NCBI GenBank assembly: GCA_963837165.1
Contig: CAWIMD010000004.1
Location: 558,001 to 622,000, forward strand
Direction of reading: 5' to 3'
Source of the DNA: JAENWD01 sp963837165
Lineage (GTDB): Bacteria; Acidobacteriota; Vicinamibacteria; Vicinamibacterales; JAENWD01
DNA length: 64,000 nt
Position 1 is the stretch's first letter; every line of letters begins with the position of its first letter. This document shows, one piece after another, positions 47,028 through 56,460 of this stretch. The position numbers and the translations under genes were made by a program. Under the pieces are notes generated by a model. The model ran no database searches, was not told the DNA's origin, and saw only the letters and a program-made list of their open reading frames with translations.

Positions 47028-47747
47028 TCACAGGCTCAGCCGCCGCTGCCGCGCGGCCTCGAACAGCACCACCCCCGCCGCTACCGACACGTTCAGGCTG
47101 CTCACGCGGCCGCCCATCGGGATCGCCACCAGCCGATCGCAGCGCTCCCGCACGAGCCGGCGCAGGCCGCTCCCCTCCGCCCCGAGGACGATCGCGCTCG
47201 GCAGCGTCCAGTCCACCTCGTCGTAGCACTCGGGCGCGTCGTCCATCAGGCCGATCGTCCACACACCCAGCCCCTTCAGCTCCTCGAGCGCGCGCGCGAT
47301 GTTCACCACGTCCACGACCGGCACGTGCGCCACGGCGCCCGCCGAGGCCTTCGCCGCCGCGCCGTCGAGCGCCGCCGCGCGTCGCGTCTGGCGGACCAGA
47401 CCCGTGCCGCCGACGCCATCCACGCTGCGGACGATGGCGCCGACGTTGTGCGGATCCTCGACGCCGTCGAGCACCACGAACAGCGGCGCCCCGGGCGACT
47501 CGCGCAGGAGGTCCGCCATCCCGCGCCCACGCGGCGCCTCCACGTCGGCCACCACGCCCTGGTGCACGCCGCCGCGACTGAGCCGATCCAGCACGGCGGC
47601 GTCCACCTGCTCGACGGCCACCGAATGGCGTCCCGCTTCACTCAGCACCTGCTGCACGCGGCGATCCGAGCGGCTGCCCACGCGCAGCCGCGTGACGCGC
47701 CCGCCCTTCAGCGCCTCGAGCACCGGGTTGATGCCGAACACCTGCAT
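47028..47747 (-). CDS. rlmB: 23S rRNA 2'-O-methyltransferase (TrmH/SpoU family, RlmB)
   Basis: ATG 47747 overlaps the gltX stop by one base; 239 residues. The N-terminal substrate-binding part starts MQVFGINPVLEAL. The knotted SPOUT domain has the three motifs DGVEDPHNVGAIVRS, GAEGSGLRRL and SSLNVSVAAGVVLFE. RlmB methylates G2251 of 23S rRNA in E. coli; TrmH-family paralogues are alternatives. The longer frame upstream is the shadow of gltX. Confidence 0.9.
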   Translation of the reverse strand: MQVFGINPVLEALKGGRVTRLRVGSRSDRRVQQVLSEAGRHSVAVEQVDAAVLDRLSRGGVHQGVVADVEAPRGRGMADLLRESPGAPLFVVLDGVEDPHNVGAIVRSVDGVGGTGLVRQTRRAAALDGAAAKASAGAVAHVPVVDVVNIARALEELKGLGVWTIGLMDDAPECYDEVDWTLPSAIVLGAEGSGLRRLVRERCDRLVAIPMGGRVSSLNVSVAAGVVLFEAARQRRLSL

Positions 47748-49252
47748 CAGAGCCCCAGCGCCGCCACGAACTGCTCCGCGCGCTCGCGGCAGCCGATGAC
47801 CGGCGCCAGGCCCGCGTCGGCCGGCAGCAGCACCGCGCGCTCGATGGCCGGCACGAGCAGGTCCAGCTCGGGGCCGTCGGCCTCGCCGGTCAAGGCCACG
47901 CGAATGGGATGGAAGAGACCGCGTCCCTTCTGCCCCGTCCGCCCGCGCACCCGCTGGGCGAGCGCACGGAACGACTCGCGATCGACGAGGCGCGGCGCGC
48001 CGGCCAGCTCCTCCGCGAGCGTGCGCGCCACCGTCCGCGGCGCCTCGGAGCCGAACTCCGCCCGCACCGGGTCCCGCGCCGCGGCCAGCGCCGCGTCGAA
48101 CGCGAAGATCAGGTGCAGGCGCGAGGGCACCTCCGACAGCCGATCCACCGACCCGGTCGCCATCGGCAGCGCGGATTCGAGCCAGCGCGCCAGCTCGGGT
48201 CCTGGCTGGGCGACGGTCAGCATCCCGGCCTGCTGCAGGTAGGGCACCGCCAGGGACGCGAGGCGCGCCCCGTCCGCCTCCTTCAGGTAGTGCCGGTTGA
48301 CCCAGGCCAGCTTCTCCTCGTCGAAGACGCCGGCGCTGTGGCTCACCGCGTCGAGCGAGAAGCGGCGCGCGAGCTCCGGCAGCCTCAGCAGCTCGTCTCC
48401 GCCACCCGGCGACCACCCGATGAGCGCCAGGTAGTTCACCAGCGCCTCCGGCAGGTAACCCTTCGCCCTGAATTCCGCGACCGACGTGGCGCCGTGACGC
48501 TTGGAGAGCGGGGCGTGATCGGGACCAAGCACCAGCGACACGTGCGCGAATCGCGGCGCGGCATACCCGAGCGCCTCGTACAGCAGGATCTGCCTGAACG
48601 TGTTCGAGATGTGATCCTCGCCGCGGATCACATCCGTGATGCTCATCGCCGCATCGTCCACGACGACGGCGAAGTTGTAGGCGGGCGTGCCATCGGACCG
48701 CACGAGGATCGGGTCGCCGATCTCGTCGCTGGCCACGACAATCCGTCCGCGGACCAGGTCGTCGAACGCGAGCTCGCGACGGTCCGGCACCAAAAAGCGG
48801 ATCGCGGCCGGCTCGCCGTCCTGCCGCCTGCGCGCGGCATCGGCCGGCGGCACGCCACGGCAGCGCCCGCTGTAGCGGGGCGGCGTTCCAGCTGCGAGCG
48901 CCGCCTGGCGGTCGGCGTCGAGCTGTCCGGGGGAGCAGAAGCAGTAGTACGCGCGACCGTCCGCCAGGAGCCGTGCCGCGTGCTCCGCGTAGATCGGGGC
49001 CCGCTCCGACTGCCGGTACGGGCCGTGCGGGCCGCCGCGGTCAGGCCCTTCGTCCCAGTCGAGCCCCAGCCAGCGCAGGTCGTCGAGGATCGCCCGCTCC
49101 GACTCGGCCGTCGAGCGCTCGCGGTCGGTGTCCTCGATCCGGAGCACGAATGCGCCCTGCCGCCCGCGCGCGAGCAGCCAGTTGAACAGCGCCGTCCTGG
49201 CGTTGCCCACGTGCAGGTGCCCCGTCGGGCTGGGCGCGAAGCGCAATCTCAT
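47747..49252 (-). CDS. gltX: Glutamyl-tRNA synthetase
   Basis: 501 residues from ATG 49252. The class I HIGH-like signature PSPTGHLHVGNARTAL and the KMSKS-like LSKRHGA are present, with the helical anticodon-binding domain after about residue 320. Activates glutamate for tRNA-Glu, and possibly tRNA-Gln, since no glnS is visible here. A heptamer array fills the gap to ispF. Confidence 0.96.
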   Translation of the reverse strand: MRLRFAPSPTGHLHVGNARTALFNWLLARGRQGAFVLRIEDTDRERSTAESERAILDDLRWLGLDWDEGPDRGGPHGPYRQSERAPIYAEHAARLLADGRAYYCFCSPGQLDADRQAALAAGTPPRYSGRCRGVPPADAARRRQDGEPAAIRFLVPDRRELAFDDLVRGRIVVASDEIGDPILVRSDGTPAYNFAVVVDDAAMSITDVIRGEDHISNTFRQILLYEALGYAAPRFAHVSLVLGPDHAPLSKRHGATSVAEFRAKGYLPEALVNYLALIGWSPGGGDELLRLPELARRFSLDAVSHSAGVFDEEKLAWVNRHYLKEADGARLASLAVPYLQQAGMLTVAQPGPELARWLESALPMATGSVDRLSEVPSRLHLIFAFDAALAAARDPVRAEFGSEAPRTVARTLAEELAGAPRLVDRESFRALAQRVRGRTGQKGRGLFHPIRVALTGEADGPELDLLVPAIERAVLLPADAGLAPVIGCRERAEQFVAALGL

Positions 49253-49285
49253 TGATGATTGATGATTGACGATTGACGATTGAGG
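49251..49285. repeat. Heptamer array (ATTGACG type) in ispF-gltX gap
   Basis: ATTGATG twice, ATTGACG twice and ATTGAGG form five exact-phase 7-bp units, from the gltX start codon (49250-49252) to 1 nt before the ispF stop codon (49287-49289). It equals one arm of the composite elements at 23784 and 25333, without the core or inverted arm. It leaves almost no room for a standard gltX ribosome-binding site. Confidence 0.88.
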
Positions 49286-49286
49286 T

Positions 49287-49763
49287 TCAGACGCGGCGCA
49301 GCAACGCGACGGCGTGCGACGCCATGGCCTCGCCGCGGCCGACCTCCCCCATGCCCTCGTTGGTCTTGCCCTTGACGCTCACCGCGTCGGGCAGGACGCC
49401 GAGCGCGCCGGCCAGCGTGGCGCGGATGCGGTCCACGTACGGCGCCAGCTTCGGCAGCTCGGTGATCACGACGGCGTCCACGTTCTCCACCGCATACCCC
49501 GCCGTGCGGACGATGGCGACGGCCTGGCGCAGCAGCTCCAGGCTGTTGGCCCCCGCGCAGCGCGGGTCGGTGTCTGGAAAGTGGCGGCCGATGTCGCCCT
49601 CGGCGGCCGCGCCGAGCACGGCATCGGTGATGGCATGGCAGAGCACGTCGCCGTCGGAATGCCCTTTGAGGCCCGCCGTGTGCGGGATGCGCTCGCCGCC
49701 GAGCACCAGCGCCCGGCCTTCGATCAGGCGATGCGAGTCGTAGCCGATTCCCACGCGGAACAT
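49287..49763 (-). CDS. ispF: 2-C-methyl-D-erythritol 2,4-cyclodiphosphate synthase
   Basis: ATG 49763 gives 158 residues beginning MFRVGIGYDSHRL, the usual start; GTG 49772 is an in-frame alternative. The zinc ligands in GYDSHRL and the HSDGDVLCHAITDAVLGAAAEGDIG signature are intact, as is KGKTNEGMGEVGRGEA. Fifth step of the MEP isoprenoid pathway, next to ispD. Confidence 0.95.
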   Translation of the reverse strand: MFRVGIGYDSHRLIEGRALVLGGERIPHTAGLKGHSDGDVLCHAITDAVLGAAAEGDIGRHFPDTDPRCAGANSLELLRQAVAIVRTAGYAVENVDAVVITELPKLAPYVDRIRATLAGALGVLPDAVSVKGKTNEGMGEVGRGEAMASHAVALLRRV

Positions 49764-49764
49764 C

Positions 49765-50472
49765 TCAGACACGCTCTCCCCGTTCGAGGAGCAGGCCGCG
49801 AGCGAACGCCAGATCGGCGGCCGTCGTGATCTTCAGGTTGGACGGATCGCCCGGCACGATGAGGACGGTCGCGCCCGCCTGCTCGGCCAGCGTGGCCTCG
49901 TCGGTCGCGTCGGCGCCCTCCTGCCCGAGCGCAATGGCGCGCGCGAGCACGTCGCGGCGGAACGCCTGCGGCGTCTGTGCCAGGTAGATCGTCTCCCGCG
50001 GCAACGTGCGCTTCACCGCGGGCACGGCGGCGGACGGGGCTCGGTCACGTCCGGCCAGCTTCACGGTGTCCCTGGCCTGCAGTGCGCAGATGGCCGCCCC
50101 GCCGGACGCTGCGGCGGCAATCGTCCGCTCGATCGTCACCCGGTCCACGAACGGGCGCGCCGCGTCGTGGATGACGACGACTTCGGCCTCGAGCGGCACC
50201 GCCGCGAAGGCGTTGGCGACGGAGTCCTGCCGCCGGTCGCCGCCCGCGACCACGACGACCTTGTCCGCCTGCCGCGTCAAATACGAGGGCGGCCGCGCCG
50301 CCACCTCTGGAGCCAGCGCGACAACCACCAGCTCGATCAGCGGGCACTCCAGGAGCGCCGACACGCTCCGCTCGAGGATCGGCCGGCCGCCAAGATCGAG
50401 GAACTGCTTCGGCCGGGCCGTGCCCAGCCGCGTTCCCCGGCCGCCGGCGGCGACGATGGCCACTACGCGCAT
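49765..50472 (-). CDS. ispD: 2-C-methyl-D-erythritol 4-phosphate cytidylyltransferase
   Basis: ATG 50472 gives 235 residues. IVAAGGRGTRLGTARPKQFLDLGG is the CTP-binding signature, followed by VVIHDAARPFV and the C-terminal DPSNLKITT. Third step of the MEP pathway, feeding the undecaprenyl carrier made by uppS. It ends 1 nt before the chosen ispF ATG, in the usual ispD-ispF pairing. Confidence 0.95.
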   Translation of the reverse strand: MRVVAIVAAGGRGTRLGTARPKQFLDLGGRPILERSVSALLECPLIELVVVALAPEVAARPPSYLTRQADKVVVVAGGDRRQDSVANAFAAVPLEAEVVVIHDAARPFVDRVTIERTIAAAASGGAAICALQARDTVKLAGRDRAPSAAVPAVKRTLPRETIYLAQTPQAFRRDVLARAIALGQEGADATDEATLAEQAGATVLIVPGDPSNLKITTAADLAFARGLLLERGERV

Positions 50473-50536
50473 GCGGCGGTGGACGGTGCCGGGGTGCGGT
50501 GCGGGGCTGCGGGGCGCGGGCCGGCCACGCCGGAAA

Positions 50537-51172
50537 TTATATGACGGCCCGCTCCGATACCTGCGCACCGGTGAACCGGGCGAGGCGGGCCGCCGTGGAG
50601 TCGAGCACGGAATCCAGGCGAGCAGGCCCGGTGCGGGCGGGCGCAAACACGACGCACAGCGCCGCGCGCGTCGACGAGGTGACCATCGCTCGCGCGGAGT
50701 CCGACGTCGGGTTGCCGAACGGCCCGCGATTGTCGGCCAGGGTCAGGCGGCCGGCAACGTGGACGACGTCCTTGCGGATGCCCTCGTACTCTTCGCCGTC
50801 GCGCCCGATACGGAGCTCGACCGGCGGCGACACGCGCTCGAGGTCGTACAGCCCGTACGGCAGCTGGAACTCGAGGGAGCACCAGTTGACGACGTCCACG
50901 AGAGGGTTGATGCGCGGCAGGGGATTCCCCTTCCGGATCCGCCGGAGCAGGGCTTCAGACGAGGGCCGCGTGCGCGTCGGGTCGAGGCCGATCCGGCGGT
51001 ACATGGCGCGGACGGCCTGGGGATCGCCGTCCGGCCCCTGGCGGGCCGCCGCTTCCGCCGCGGCAAGCCCGGGGTCCAGCTCCGGGTGACGCGTGCCGTT
51101 GTCGGCGCCGGCCACGACGAGCACGCCGAGCCGGACCACCTCCGCGAGGTCCGGCGCCACGTGCACGCGCAC
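50537..51172 (-). CDS. B3/B4 tRNA-binding-domain protein
   Basis: GTG 51172, 211 residues, starting 1 nt after the bactofilin stop. The segment NPLVDVVNWCSLEFQLPYGLYDLERV and the later DNRGPFGNPTSDSARAMVTSSTR match the B3/4 domain found in the phenylalanyl-tRNA synthetase beta chain (editing region). Free-standing B3/4 proteins are thought to edit mischarged tRNA or bind nucleic acid; the real substrate is unknown. Confidence 0.78.
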   Translation of the reverse strand: MRVHVAPDLAEVVRLGVLVVAGADNGTRHPELDPGLAAAEAAARQGPDGDPQAVRAMYRRIGLDPTRTRPSSEALLRRIRKGNPLPRINPLVDVVNWCSLEFQLPYGLYDLERVSPPVELRIGRDGEEYEGIRKDVVHVAGRLTLADNRGPFGNPTSDSARAMVTSSTRAALCVVFAPARTGPARLDSVLDSTAARLARFTGAQVSERAVI

Positions 51173-51173
51173 G

Positions 51174-51497
51174 TCAGGCCTTGTCGCCCTTCTTCGGCAT
51201 CTCGATCTTGCCGTTGAACGTCGCGCCCTCGGCCATCGTCACCTTCGGCGCGACCAGCTGGCCTTCCATCGACCCGCCGGCCCGCAGCTCGAATTTGTCC
51301 TTGACCGTCACGTTCCCGTTGACGGTGCCGAGAATGATCACGGCCTTCGCGATGATCTCGGCGTTGAGGTTGGCGTTGGCACCCACCGTGAGCACGTGAT
51401 CGGGCAGGCTGATCTTGCCCTCGACGCGGCCGTCGAGCGCCAGGTCCTCTCCACCGCTGAGCTCACCCTTGATGATCAAAGACTGTCCCATGTTCAT
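51174..51497 (-). CDS. Bactofilin
   Basis: 107 residues from ATG 51497, with GGAGG 12 nt upstream (ATG 51491 is an alternative). A short polar start precedes a right-handed beta-helix core with regular hydrophobic turns (LALDGRVEGKISLPDHVLTVGA and AEIIAKAVIILGTVNGNV). The C-terminus is Lys-rich. Bactofilins polymerise without nucleotide and place cell-wall or surface-glycan enzymes. Coupled to the B3/4 gene downstream. Confidence 0.9.
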   Translation of the reverse strand: MNMGQSLIIKGELSGGEDLALDGRVEGKISLPDHVLTVGANANLNAEIIAKAVIILGTVNGNVTVKDKFELRAGGSMEGQLVAPKVTMAEGATFNGKIEMPKKGDKA

Positions 51498-51598
51498 TTG
51501 CGCGATCCCTCCCGTGCGGCGACCAGAGATCGCACGCGACCTTGCCGGCTGTTTCGGCGCCTGGAGGCCGGCGCATTAGAGCCCGGAGGCCGTTTCTA

Positions 51599-52324
51599 TC
51601 ACATTTCCTGCGCCGCCTCGACCACGGTCGAGCGGGCGCGCTCCGCCAGCGTCCGGGCGGCGCCGGCCTCGAGTCCCGACGTCTCGATTGGCGCGTGCGC
51701 GGTCAGCCGCACATGGCCGGGCGTCGCCGTCAACTGCCCCTTTTTCATGACGCGCCGCGTGCCGTCGATCGAGAGCGGCACCACCGGCAGGCCGGCTTCG
51801 ATCGCCAGCAGGAAGCTGCCGGCCTTGAACGAGCCGACCCGCCCGTCCACGCTGCGCGTGCCCTCCGGAAAGATCATGAGCGAAAGCCCGTCCCCGACGA
51901 GTGCCCGCCAGCGCTGGAGGATGCCGGCGCGATCGGGGCGCCGGCGGTCCACCAGCAGGTGCCCCGTGCGCCGCAGGTGCCACCCCAGGAACGGAAACGA
52001 CCCGAGCGACTCCTTGGCGATGATCCGCACCTGGTACGGGAGCGAGGCGAACAACACCGGAATGTCGTAGAGGCTCTGGTGATTGGCCACGAAGATGTAG
52101 GTGCTGTCGCGCGCGAGCTGCTCGAAGCCGGACATCTCCACGCTGACGCCCGTCGTCGCCAGGATCAGCCACGACCAGGCGCGCGCACACCAGTGCGCGA
52201 AGTGCCCGCGCCGCTCGAAGAGGCTCGACGCCAGCGACAGCGTGCCGAGAACAGTCGTGTAGACCGCGATGGTGGGGATGAGGAAGAAGATCGTCCGCCA
52301 CCAGTGGAACGACGGCAGGCGCAC
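51599..52324 (-). CDS. plsC: 1-acyl-sn-glycerol-3-phosphate acyltransferase
   Basis: GTG 52324, 241 residues. A membrane-anchored N-terminus (about residues 10-60) precedes the acyltransferase box NHQSLYD (81-87) and FPEGTRS (152-158). It makes phosphatidic acid from lysophosphatidic acid. Starts 10 nt after the PIN/TRAM gene. Confidence 0.9.
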   Translation of the reverse strand: MRLPSFHWWRTIFFLIPTIAVYTTVLGTLSLASSLFERRGHFAHWCARAWSWLILATTGVSVEMSGFEQLARDSTYIFVANHQSLYDIPVLFASLPYQVRIIAKESLGSFPFLGWHLRRTGHLLVDRRRPDRAGILQRWRALVGDGLSLMIFPEGTRSVDGRVGSFKAGSFLLAIEAGLPVVPLSIDGTRRVMKKGQLTATPGHVRLTAHAPIETSGLEAGAARTLAERARSTVVEAAQEM

Positions 52325-52334
52325 CGCGCGCGTC

Positions 52335-53495
52335 CTACCCCTGCGAGCGGCGCTCGCCCCCCGCGGCGCGATCGCCGTGGCCCGCCGATGCCGGCGCGAC
52401 CTCCCGGTCGGCGCCCGCAGGAGTCTGCGGTTGCGGGTGCGGCGCCACGCGCTGCCGCCGCGGCGGCACGGGCTCGTCGGAGCCCTGCGCCGCCTGGGCC
52501 GCCGCCACGCTGGGATCCACGAACCGCCCGAAGATCATCTTGCCCGCCGTGGTCTGCAGGACGCTCGTCACGACCACGTCGATCGTCTTGCCGATGAGCT
52601 TTCGTGCGTTGTCCACGACGACCATCGTCCCGTCGTCCAGGTACGCGACGCCCTGGTTGTACTCCTTGCCTTCCTTCAGGATGAAGACCCGCATGATCTC
52701 GCCCGGGAGCACGACGGGCTTGAGCGAGTTGGCGAGCTCGTTGATGTTCAGGACGGACACGCCGCGAAGCTGCGCCACCTTGTTCAGGTTGAAGTCGTTC
52801 GTCACGATCTTGCCCTGCAGGGTGCGCCCCAGCTCGATCAGCTTCAGGTCCACCTCGCGCACCTCGGGGAAGTCGATGTCGGAGATCATGACGTCGAGGC
52901 CGGCCATCTTCTGGATCTTCTGGAGGATGTCGAGCCCGCGCCGGCCGCGGTTGCGCTTGAGCGAGTCGGCGGAGTCGGCGACGAGCTGCAGTTCCTTCAG
53001 CACGAACTGCGGCACCACCAGCGTGCCGTCGAGGAAGCCCGTCTCGCAGATGTCGGCCACGCGGCCGTCGATGATCACGCTCGTGTCGAGAATGCGGTAG
53101 CGCCGCTCGGGTCCGGCCGCGCGGAACAGCCCCACCAGGCGGCCGGGCTCCAGCCACTCGCCCCTGCGACCCCCGATGAGGAGCCCGAGATACGGCAGGG
53201 CCAGAAGAATGAAGGCATGCAGAAAGACGATGCGCTCATCGTTGGTGTTGGCCCAGAACAGCGCGGTCCCGACCGTCTTGGCAGTCGCCAGCCCGAGGCC
53301 GCCGCCGATCATCGCCCCCAGCATGCTGGTCACGGCGGTGTGCTTCAGGCGGACTTCGAAGGCCACGAACAGCCCCGCCAGCACCAGACCGAAGGCGGCA
53401 TTCGGGACGAGCGACGCGTGGAACGGGCGGAGCAGAATCGCGGAGTAGGTGACCGCCGCTACGAAGAGCAGACGCGCAAGGACGAACCAGGCCAT
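52335..53495 (-). CDS. PIN/TRAM-domain membrane protein (YacL-like)
   Basis: ATG 53495, 386 residues. Four hydrophobic segments (residues of about 1-110) are followed by a PIN nuclease fold starting YRILDTSVIIDGRVADI, with conserved acidic residues and LVVPQFVLKELQ, then a TRAM-like part (EYNQGVAYLDDGTMVVVDNA). The C-terminus is a Gln/Pro-rich tail. YacL-like proteins occur beside ispD in many bacteria; the RNase activity is inferred. Confidence 0.85.
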   Translation of the reverse strand: MAWFVLARLLFVAAVTYSAILLRPFHASLVPNAAFGLVLAGLFVAFEVRLKHTAVTSMLGAMIGGGLGLATAKTVGTALFWANTNDERIVFLHAFILLALPYLGLLIGGRRGEWLEPGRLVGLFRAAGPERRYRILDTSVIIDGRVADICETGFLDGTLVVPQFVLKELQLVADSADSLKRNRGRRGLDILQKIQKMAGLDVMISDIDFPEVREVDLKLIELGRTLQGKIVTNDFNLNKVAQLRGVSVLNINELANSLKPVVLPGEIMRVFILKEGKEYNQGVAYLDDGTMVVVDNARKLIGKTIDVVVTSVLQTTAGKMIFGRFVDPSVAAAQAAQGSDEPVPPRRQRVAPHPQPQTPAGADREVAPASAGHGDRAAGGERRSQG

Positions 53496-53540
53496 GCCGA
53501 CACTCCGTCATGAAGGGCGCGAGTATGAACCACGACGGCG

Positions 53541-54923
53541 TTATACGAGGAGCGCATCCAGCGCCTCGGACACGGTAGAGACGGGGAGCAGCTCGCAGCC
53601 GCCGTCCGCGAGCATCCGGTCCGAAGGATCGAGATTCGCTCGGGGCAGGATACACCGCCTGAACCCCAGCTGGGCAGCCTCGCGGACCCGGAGGGAGGCC
53701 CGGGTGATGCCGCGGATCTCGCCGGCAAGCCCGATTTCCCCGAAAACAGCCGTCGCGGAAGCCACTGGCCGGTTCCGGAGGCTCGACGCCACGGCCGCGG
53801 CGACGCTCAGATCCGCCGCCGGCTCGTCCAGCCGCATGCCTCCGGCAACGTTCACGAACACGTCCTCGCCGCCCAGAATCAGCCCGGCACGCTTCTCGAG
53901 AACGGCCAGCAGCAGGGCAAGACGGGCCTGATCCACGCCCGAGGCCATCCTGCGCGCGTTGCCGAACGTGCTGGCACTGACGAGCGCCTGGACCTCGACC
54001 AGCAGGGGACGCGAGCCCTCGATCGAGCAGTGCACGGCCGATCCCGGCGCGTCCACGGGCCGCTCGGCCAGAAAGAGCGCCGACGGGTTGGGCACCGCTC
54101 GCAGTCCCTCCCCCGTCATCTCGAACACGCCGAGCTCGCTGATGGCGCCGAACCGGTTCTTCACCGCGCGGACGACGCGGTGCGAGTGGTGGCGCTCCCC
54201 CTCGAAGTAGAGCACCGTATCCACGACGTGCTCGAGCGCCTTGGGTCCGGCCAGCGTGCCGTCCTTGGTCACGTGCCCGACCACGAAGGTCGGCACGTTC
54301 TGGCTCTTCGCCGCGAACAGCAGCTGCGTGGCCGCCTCGCGCACCTGGCCGATGCTGCCGGGAGCCGATTGCATCTTGAGCGAGAAGATGGTCTGGATCG
54401 AGTCGACCACGAGCAGGACGGGGCGGACGCGTGCGAGCTCTTCGAGGATCCGCTCGAGGCAGGTCTCGGCGAGCAGGTACAGCGGCGCCCGGCCGACGCC
54501 GAGCCGCTCGCCACGCGACTTGATCTGGTGCTCCGACTCCTCCCCCGAGCTGTACAGCACCGGACCCGTCGTCCGGGCCAGGTTCGCGGCGGCCTGCAGC
54601 AGCAGCGTGGACTTGCCGATGCCCGGCTCGCCGCCGAGCAGCACCATCGAGCCCGGGACGATGCCTCCGCCCAGCACGCGGTCGAGCTCGCCGATGCCGG
54701 TGGGAACGCGGGCCGCGGTGCTGAGCTCGACGTCCGCGTACAAGTGCGCCCCTCCACCGCCGGGAACGAGGGCATCGTACCGGTTGCCGGCGGGCGCCGT
54801 CGCGGGTGTGGCGACGCGCTCCTCGACAAGCGAGTTCCAGGCCCCGCAGTCGGGGCAGCGCCCGAGCCACTTGGGCGACTGGCTGCCGCATTCCTGGCAG
54901 ACGAACACGTGCTTCGGGCGCAT
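53541..54923 (-). CDS. radA: DNA repair protein RadA
   Basis: ATG 54923, 460 residues. The N-terminal zinc finger has C9, C12, C23 and C26; Walker A GGEPGIGKST is at about 97-106; the RadA-specific KNRFG motif and the Lon-like C-terminal domain (GEIGLAGEIRGITRAS) are present. RadA is a hexameric ssDNA helicase that helps branch migration. The wHTH gene ends 8 nt upstream. Confidence 0.96.
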   Translation of the reverse strand: MRPKHVFVCQECGSQSPKWLGRCPDCGAWNSLVEERVATPATAPAGNRYDALVPGGGGAHLYADVELSTAARVPTGIGELDRVLGGGIVPGSMVLLGGEPGIGKSTLLLQAAANLARTTGPVLYSSGEESEHQIKSRGERLGVGRAPLYLLAETCLERILEELARVRPVLLVVDSIQTIFSLKMQSAPGSIGQVREAATQLLFAAKSQNVPTFVVGHVTKDGTLAGPKALEHVVDTVLYFEGERHHSHRVVRAVKNRFGAISELGVFEMTGEGLRAVPNPSALFLAERPVDAPGSAVHCSIEGSRPLLVEVQALVSASTFGNARRMASGVDQARLALLLAVLEKRAGLILGGEDVFVNVAGGMRLDEPAADLSVAAAVASSLRNRPVASATAVFGEIGLAGEIRGITRASLRVREAAQLGFRRCILPRANLDPSDRMLADGGCELLPVSTVSEALDALLV

Positions 54924-54931
54924 GGGAACGA

Positions 54932-56344
54932 TTATGGCTCGGCTTGCCGCCCGCGGGAGCGTGGGCGGTGCATCAGGCCGAAGGACAGGCCGAAGCCCAG
55001 CAACAGGCCCTCGAACGCGCTGACGATCGTCCGGGTGACCGGCCGGAGCTGCCCCTCGCCGAAGAACCGGGCCAGGGGGTCGAGGCCGACGCCCGAGCCG
55101 GCGAACGCCTTGGCGACGAGATCCAGGCTCGCGGCGACCAGCTCGCCACCGCTCCAGGCGAGCCCGGCCCCTGCGACCGCGCCCGCCACGGCGGGCCACG
55201 CGGCCGCTCGCCAGCGTTCGGCCCCTCGGGGCGCGGCCATGCCGCCTTCGGCGAGCCGGCGGGTGGCGGCGGCGTAGCCGGCGCCGATTGCCGCACCGAG
55301 CACGAGTCCCTCCAGCGCACCACCGAGCGCCCGCACCTCGCGACCGAAGACGGCCGTGAGCACGGCGCGCGCGGCGGCGTGCGCCACGAAGCCGGCGGCC
55401 AGGCCGCCGAGCCCGCCACCAATCGGCAGCACGATCAGGCGGGCCGAGCGCGCGAGCATTTCGGCGGATGCGAGCCCGCCGCCGATGCCCGCCGCACCGG
55501 CGCACCCGGCCAGCGCGCCGATGACCGCGAGCGCGGCCACCACGCCGCCATCGAGCCGCGACTGCGGCGTGAGCCCGAGCGCGATACCGCCGCAGATGCC
55601 GGCGACGGCGCCCGTGACCGCGGCCCCGGCGACGGCGGCGGCCCAGCGCGCGGCGGCGAGACGGCGGCCGTGACGCACGCGAAGCCCGATGACGTCCACG
55701 ATCGCGGCCAGCCGTCCCGCCGGGCGCAGCAGGGGCACGGGTCCCGCTCCGGCCACGTCCCACCGGGCGTCGCGCAGGATGGCCACGGCAGCTTCATGCC
55801 CCGGCCGTCCGGCCAGCCGCCGAAGCGCCTCCTCGGTCCCGAGCTCGTGCAGCGCGGCGGCCGCCTCGTACCTTTCGTCCTCGCTGACTGCACCGCCGGA
55901 GGCGTCTCCCAGGAGCACGGCCAGCAGCGGGGACCAGGGATCGGCGTCGGGGTCGCCGGAGACAGCGGGTGGGCGCCCGGCGGGGGCTTGAGCAAGCGGC
56001 GTGTCAGCGGTGGGCAGGGGCCCGTCGTCCGGCTCGGCGGCGACCTCGGACGCCACGAACTGGTAGCCGTGGCGGGACACGGTGCGGATGAACTGCGAGG
56101 TCTGGGCGCGGTCGTCCAGCGCGCGCCGGATGGTGCGGACCGCCTGGGTCAGGGCGCCATCGGAGACGACCACGTCGCTCCAGGCGCGATCGAAGATCTC
56201 CTGGCGGCTCACGGCGCGGTGGCGCTCGTCCACCAGGAGCACCAGCAGGTCGAAGTAGCGCGGGATGAGCCGGACCGGCCGGCCGTCGCGCAGCAGCACG
56301 CGGTGTGCCGGCGAGAGGACGAACCGGCCGAAGCGATAGCGCAC
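54932..56344 (-). CDS. Winged-helix regulator with large membrane domain
   Basis: GTG 56344, 470 residues. Residues of about 1-95 are an OmpR/PhoB-type winged helix (RYFDLLVLLVDERHRAVSRQEIF, AVRTIRRALDD, TVSRHGYQFVA), as in CadC-like one-component regulators. The rest has HEAT-like helices and a Gly/Ala-rich series of hydrophobic segments (VAGAVAGICGGIALGLTP and more) forming several membrane helices. Divergent from the CreD-like gene across a 116-nt gap. Signal and targets unknown; control of the CreD-like/uppS pair is possible. Confidence 0.8.
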   Translation of the reverse strand: MRYRFGRFVLSPAHRVLLRDGRPVRLIPRYFDLLVLLVDERHRAVSRQEIFDRAWSDVVVSDGALTQAVRTIRRALDDRAQTSQFIRTVSRHGYQFVASEVAAEPDDGPLPTADTPLAQAPAGRPPAVSGDPDADPWSPLLAVLLGDASGGAVSEDERYEAAAALHELGTEEALRRLAGRPGHEAAVAILRDARWDVAGAGPVPLLRPAGRLAAIVDVIGLRVRHGRRLAAARWAAAVAGAAVTGAVAGICGGIALGLTPQSRLDGGVVAALAVIGALAGCAGAAGIGGGLASAEMLARSARLIVLPIGGGLGGLAAGFVAHAAARAVLTAVFGREVRALGGALEGLVLGAAIGAGYAAATRRLAEGGMAAPRGAERWRAAAWPAVAGAVAGAGLAWSGGELVAASLDLVAKAFAGSGVGLDPLARFFGEGQLRPVTRTIVSAFEGLLLGFGLSFGLMHRPRSRGRQAEP

Positions 56345-56460
56345 AGCGAAATGCTAGATCACCGCGTTGCCGCCTGCTGACACAGATCTCACCCCGCGGT
56401 CACCTTCCGGTCAGGACTTTTCGGCGCCGATCGGCGACAACACCGGGTCGGAGGAACCCG

